A DNA stretch of 25,135 nucleotides from positions 1 through 25,135 of the forward strand of contig CAMLDR010000045.1 of the NCBI GenBank assembly GCA_946478775.1, in the 5' to 3' direction. Shown here one piece after another: positions 22,957-25,135 of this stretch. Made by a program: the position numbers and the translations under genes. The number at the start of each line of letters is the position of its first letter. Position 1 is the first letter of the stretch. The notes beneath the pieces were generated by a model. That model saw nothing but the letters and a program-made list of their open reading frames with translations, made no database searches and was not told where the DNA came from. The stretch comes from an uncultured Flavobacteriales bacterium (GTDB taxonomy: Bacteria; Bacteroidota; Bacteroidia; Flavobacteriales; Crocinitomicaceae).

Positions 22957-23322
22957 TCAACTTTTGCTGAATAAATGTTTCCGGTGATTGGACCCCCAAA
23001 CTGCCAATTCTGCAATAATGGGTTCCAATGTCAATCCATAAGGAGTAATTTTGTATTCAACCGTAATGGGTTTGGTATCACAAACCGTACGTGTGATTAA
23101 TTGATTGATTTCCAATTCCTGCAATTCTTTTGAAAGCATTTTGGCACCGATTCCGGGGATATTCCTTTTCAATTCCATAAACTTCATGGAGTTCTCGAAG
23201 ATCAAAGTTCCAATGATTTGAATTTTCCATTTTCCGGAAAGCAATTCCAGAGTGTCTCTGATGGCCAGCATTCTTCCTGCACAGGCGGCCGGCTCATGAA
23301 TTAGTTTGTTTTTCGTTACCAT
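22957..23322 (-). CDS. HxlR-family transcriptional regulator
   Basis: A 121-residue winged-helix regulator with the family pattern: a cysteine near the N terminus (C14 in PAACAGRM), then TLELLSGKWKIQIIGTL, MKFMELKRNIPGIGAKMLSKELQELE and the wing TVEYKITPYGLTL. Such proteins often sense reactive electrophiles, quinones or disulfide stress through cysteines. The reading frame extends upstream to 23445, but the extra 41 residues are not family-like and cover the promoter, so I chose the ATG at 23322. It is divergent from the DoxX-like gene across 134 bases that contain a perfect palindrome, a likely binding site, giving a regulator/target pair. Confidence 0.9.
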   Translation of the reverse strand: MVTKNKLIHEPAACAGRMLAIRDTLELLSGKWKIQIIGTLIFENSMKFMELKRNIPGIGAKMLSKELQELEINQLITRTVCDTKPITVEYKITPYGLTLEPIIAELAVWGSNHRKHLFSKS

Positions 23323-23326
23323 GATA

Positions 23327-23359
23327 CAAAAATACGGCGTTAAGCGTCTGATTTTACAA
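23327..23359 (-). promoter_or_regulatory. Promoter of the HxlR gene
   Basis: On the minus strand TTG (23359-23357) and TATTTTTG (23334-23327) are 22 bases apart and match the consensus. The -7 box ends four bases before the ATG at 23322, another nearly leaderless layout. Confidence 0.6.
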
Positions 23360-23371
23360 TTAGTTTCTTCC

Positions 23372-23387
23372 TGGAAACTAGTTTCCA
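23372..23387. promoter_or_regulatory. Perfect 16-bp palindrome, candidate HxlR operator
   Basis: TGGAAACTAGTTTCCA reads the same on both strands. It lies between the divergent HxlR and DoxX genes, about 12 bases upstream of the -33 box of hxlR and about 69 bases before the DoxX start. Dimeric HxlR proteins bind such palindromes in the shared promoter region. Binding by this protein is inferred. Confidence 0.65.
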
Positions 23388-23456
23388 AAAGGAAATATAG
23401 GTAAAAAATAAACTTATTATCATCTAGCTTTACCAAAAAATTCAAACAAACGACAA

Positions 23457-23828
23457 ATGAAAAAGAACAACATCATCTATTGGACAACAACGGGCATATT
23501 TTCAGCCATGATGCTTTTCTCCGCATCCATGTATTTCACCTCACCGGAAGTAAAAGCAAATTTTACAAAAATGGGTTTCCAGGATGCTTTTCGCGTGGAG
23601 TTGGGAATTGCAAAAATCATCGGTGCTTTGGTTCTGCTGATTCCATTTTTCAACCGATCGGTCAAAGAATGGGCTTACGCAGGTTTTGGAATTACATTGA
23701 TTTCAGCAAGCATTATGCACGCGTCTGCGGGTGATCCCGCCTCCAATGTGATTACACCACTGATTTTCTTAGGGATTTTAGCCGCTTCACATATCTTTTG
23801 GAAGAAACAGCTGCAAAAAGCAGCTTAA
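23457..23828 (+). CDS. DoxX-like membrane protein
   Basis: A 123-residue integral membrane protein with four predicted hydrophobic segments (about 7-27, 44-64, 71-89, 97-113), matching the four-helix DoxX-like family. The motifs RVELGIAKIIGALVLLIPFF and EWAYAGFGITLISASIMHAS are typical. Family members are linked to oxidative stress or quinone/thiosulfate metabolism, but function varies. It is divergent from the HxlR gene, which often regulates DoxX-family neighbours. The -7 region (TAGCTTTA at 23425-23432) is a near match without a clear -33 box, consistent with a regulated promoter. Transcription ends at the hairpin that follows. Confidence 0.87.
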   Translation: MKKNNIIYWTTTGIFSAMMLFSASMYFTSPEVKANFTKMGFQDAFRVELGIAKIIGALVLLIPFFNRSVKEWAYAGFGITLISASIMHASAGDPASNVITPLIFLGILAASHIFWKKQLQKAA

Positions 23829-23897
23829 TTGAAAATGTATAATTGAGAATTGAAAAGGCTAAGAGTTATCTCTCTTTTCAATTCTCCATTTTCAATT
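23827..23897. terminator. Bidirectional long hairpin between DoxX-like and SPOR genes
   Basis: Left arms 23827-23837 and 23845-23857 pair with right arms 23887-23897 and 23874-23886, giving 24 base pairs with a 7-base bulge (23838-23844) and a 16-base loop. The stem is AT-rich. It occupies nearly the whole gap between the two convergent genes and probably ends both transcripts. Confidence 0.75.
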
Positions 23898-23903
23898 TTA
23901 AAA

Positions 23904-25109
23904 TTATTTCAATATCCACGGAGCAATTCCCAATGCCTTCAACTTGGGTTCCAATTGAGAGAACTGGGATGCATTTCCTGCAGTAACACGGATTTTACCA
24001 TTGGTTTCCATAATCTGACCGGTCATTCCGTTGGATTCCAACAAGCGGATCAAATCTTCCGCATTCTTTTTATCAGAGTAACTTCCTACAATAATCTGCC
24101 CGCCTTTGGGAACTGTTGTAACAGGAGTTGCTTTTGGTTGCTCCACCACTTTTTTAGGGGCTTCAGTCACTTCCGGCTGTGCTTCCGTTGCTTCACTTAC
24201 CTGTTCGACCGCTTCTTTTTTCTTGTGCAGAGAAACCGGTACATACGTATCTTCATCTATTTCGTACGAAAAGGTCTCTACGTTATGTGGTAAGTTATCA
24301 AGTTGCTTCTTGCTCTCTCTCTTAGGGAAAGTATAGTTCGTTTCCGGAAGCGTATATGTTCCCTGCTTGCTTAAATGAAAGGGGTTAAAATCAGAAAGTG
24401 AAATAACACCTGATTCCAGCACATCTGTTTTTACAGGAATCCAAAAGGAATAAAATGCAATGGGCAGCAAACAAGCAGCAGCCACGTATCTCCAGGTAGT
24501 TGACTTCTTCTTAAATGGAAGTACTGATTGCTGAATAGGCTCTTCGTGAACCACTTCCAAAACAGGAACAATCGGTTCTTCATTCAAAACAAAAGAAGGT
24601 TCTGAAGTCGGAGTGATTTGTTTCTGCTCCATTTCAACCGCTTTCACCACATGCAAAATCGTTTGATGCGATTCTTTGGCTTCCGCATCAGCAACGGATA
24701 CAAAATGCACGGAACTCAATCCGAATGATTCCAGCAGTAAATTATAGAAACGGTCTTGCTCAAAACACAAATTTCGTTCCTGGTCGTAAAACAGGTTTCC
24801 AACACGGTCAATCGTGATTCTTCCACCCATTTGAAGTCTTGCTTCCCATTCATTGATATGTGCCTGAACTTCTCCGGCAGCTTCTGAATAAGGAATGGAA
24901 TTCGCCTGGGAAAGCGCTGCTATCAATAAACCATCGTTGTTGATCAATTGCTTATTGAACAGCACGGATTTCTTTGGTGGAATAATGACTCCTTTCGCCG
25001 AATCAATTTTTGCAGACGTACGCTGTGCCACGAAACCCCCAAAGGAAGGAACGATCACACAATTGTGCTGTAATAATAAATCACCGATAAGTTGTTCAAC
25101 TGTCAACAT
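23904..25109 (-). CDS. HU-CCDC81/SPOR domain membrane protein
   Basis: A 401-residue protein of a Bacteroidota-specific type. The N-terminal part has the two HU-CCDC81-like domains (about 1-60: LIGDLLLQHNCVIVPSFGGF; about 60-135: DGLLIAALSQANSIPYSEAA and GGRITIDRVGNLFYD). A variable linker leads to one transmembrane helix (about 206-224, YVAAACLLPIAFYSFWI), then a low-complexity stretch rich in E, P, V and K and a C-terminal SPOR domain (about 335-401: GGQIIVGSYSDKKNAEDLIR), which binds peptidoglycan lacking stem peptides at division sites. The protein would thus link a cytoplasmic DNA- or protein-binding domain to septal wall. It is convergent with the DoxX-like gene, and the start at 25109 leaves only 26 bases upstream in the window. 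Confidence 0.92.
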   Translation of the reverse strand: MLTVEQLIGDLLLQHNCVIVPSFGGFVAQRTSAKIDSAKGVIIPPKKSVLFNKQLINNDGLLIAALSQANSIPYSEAAGEVQAHINEWEARLQMGGRITIDRVGNLFYDQERNLCFEQDRFYNLLLESFGLSSVHFVSVADAEAKESHQTILHVVKAVEMEQKQITPTSEPSFVLNEEPIVPVLEVVHEEPIQQSVLPFKKKSTTWRYVAAACLLPIAFYSFWIPVKTDVLESGVISLSDFNPFHLSKQGTYTLPETNYTFPKRESKKQLDNLPHNVETFSYEIDEDTYVPVSLHKKKEAVEQVSEATEAQPEVTEAPKKVVEQPKATPVTTVPKGGQIIVGSYSDKKNAEDLIRLLESNGMTGQIMETNGKIRVTAGNASQFSQLEPKLKALGIAPWILK

Positions 25110-25135
25110 GTCACAAAGTTATGAAAATCACACCT

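Noticed and set aside
23137..23145. CATTTTGGC, matching the core of a class I half-site
   Set aside because: It is a single copy inside the HxlR coding sequence, with no partner 21 bases away and no -7 element at the right distance.

Overview
The window reads as chromosomal DNA of a Bacteroidota bacterium, probably of the Flavobacteriales (Fluviicola/Crocinitomicaceae-like; this is inferred from protein style and no database was searched). The evidence is a secreted protease with a C-terminal type IX secretion (T9SS) sorting domain, an HU-CCDC81/SPOR protein, promoters of the TTG...TAnnTTTG type, few Shine-Dalgarno sites and AT-rich spacers with strong hairpin terminators. No rRNA, tRNA, CRISPR array or insertion sequence was recognised.

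Layout. 107-2901 (minus): an OmpR-type response regulator, a dCMP deaminase and a C-terminal processing protease in one tight operon, ended by a terminator at 107-146. 2958-7689 (plus): a T9SS-exported trypsin-like protease followed, with almost no spacing, by two GT-B glycosyltransferases. 7900-16306: an accessory block of two AraC-family regulators, a 3-methyladenine DNA glycosylase, four short-chain dehydrogenase/reductases (SDRs), two SnoaL/NTF2-fold proteins (one cytosolic, one exported), a GlcG/HbpS-like protein and an exported glyoxalase-fold protein. 16573-17283 (minus): FtsE. 17526-22339 (plus): a large TPR protein translationally coupled to an outer-membrane beta-barrel. 22538-25109: a small lipoprotein, a divergent HxlR/DoxX pair and an HU-CCDC81/SPOR protein.

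The main discovery is regulatory. The accessory block holds two families of tandem 21-bp-period operators, each at a fixed distance from a -7 element. Class I (a CATTTTGGCTACAA repeat, -7 element GATsTTTG 33 bp after the start of the second half-site) lies before the first AraC gene (7900-7961) and before the SDR-A/NTF2 operon (10767-10828). Class II (CTTTGATwTTCATAA, then a CTkTG half-site, then sAACTTTG 37 bp after that half-site starts) lies before the SDR-C/SDR-B/SnoaL operon (12840-12905), the GlcG/SDR-D operon (15340-15405) and the exported glyoxalase-fold gene (15601-15666). These identities and spacings are read directly from the sequence. The simplest reading is two small AraC regulons interleaved in 8.4 kb, with regulator 1 autoregulated together with a DNA alkylation-repair enzyme and regulator 2 controlling three promoters. 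The inducing compound and the enzyme substrates cannot be read from the sequence; a reactive carbonyl or alkylating metabolite is one hypothesis.
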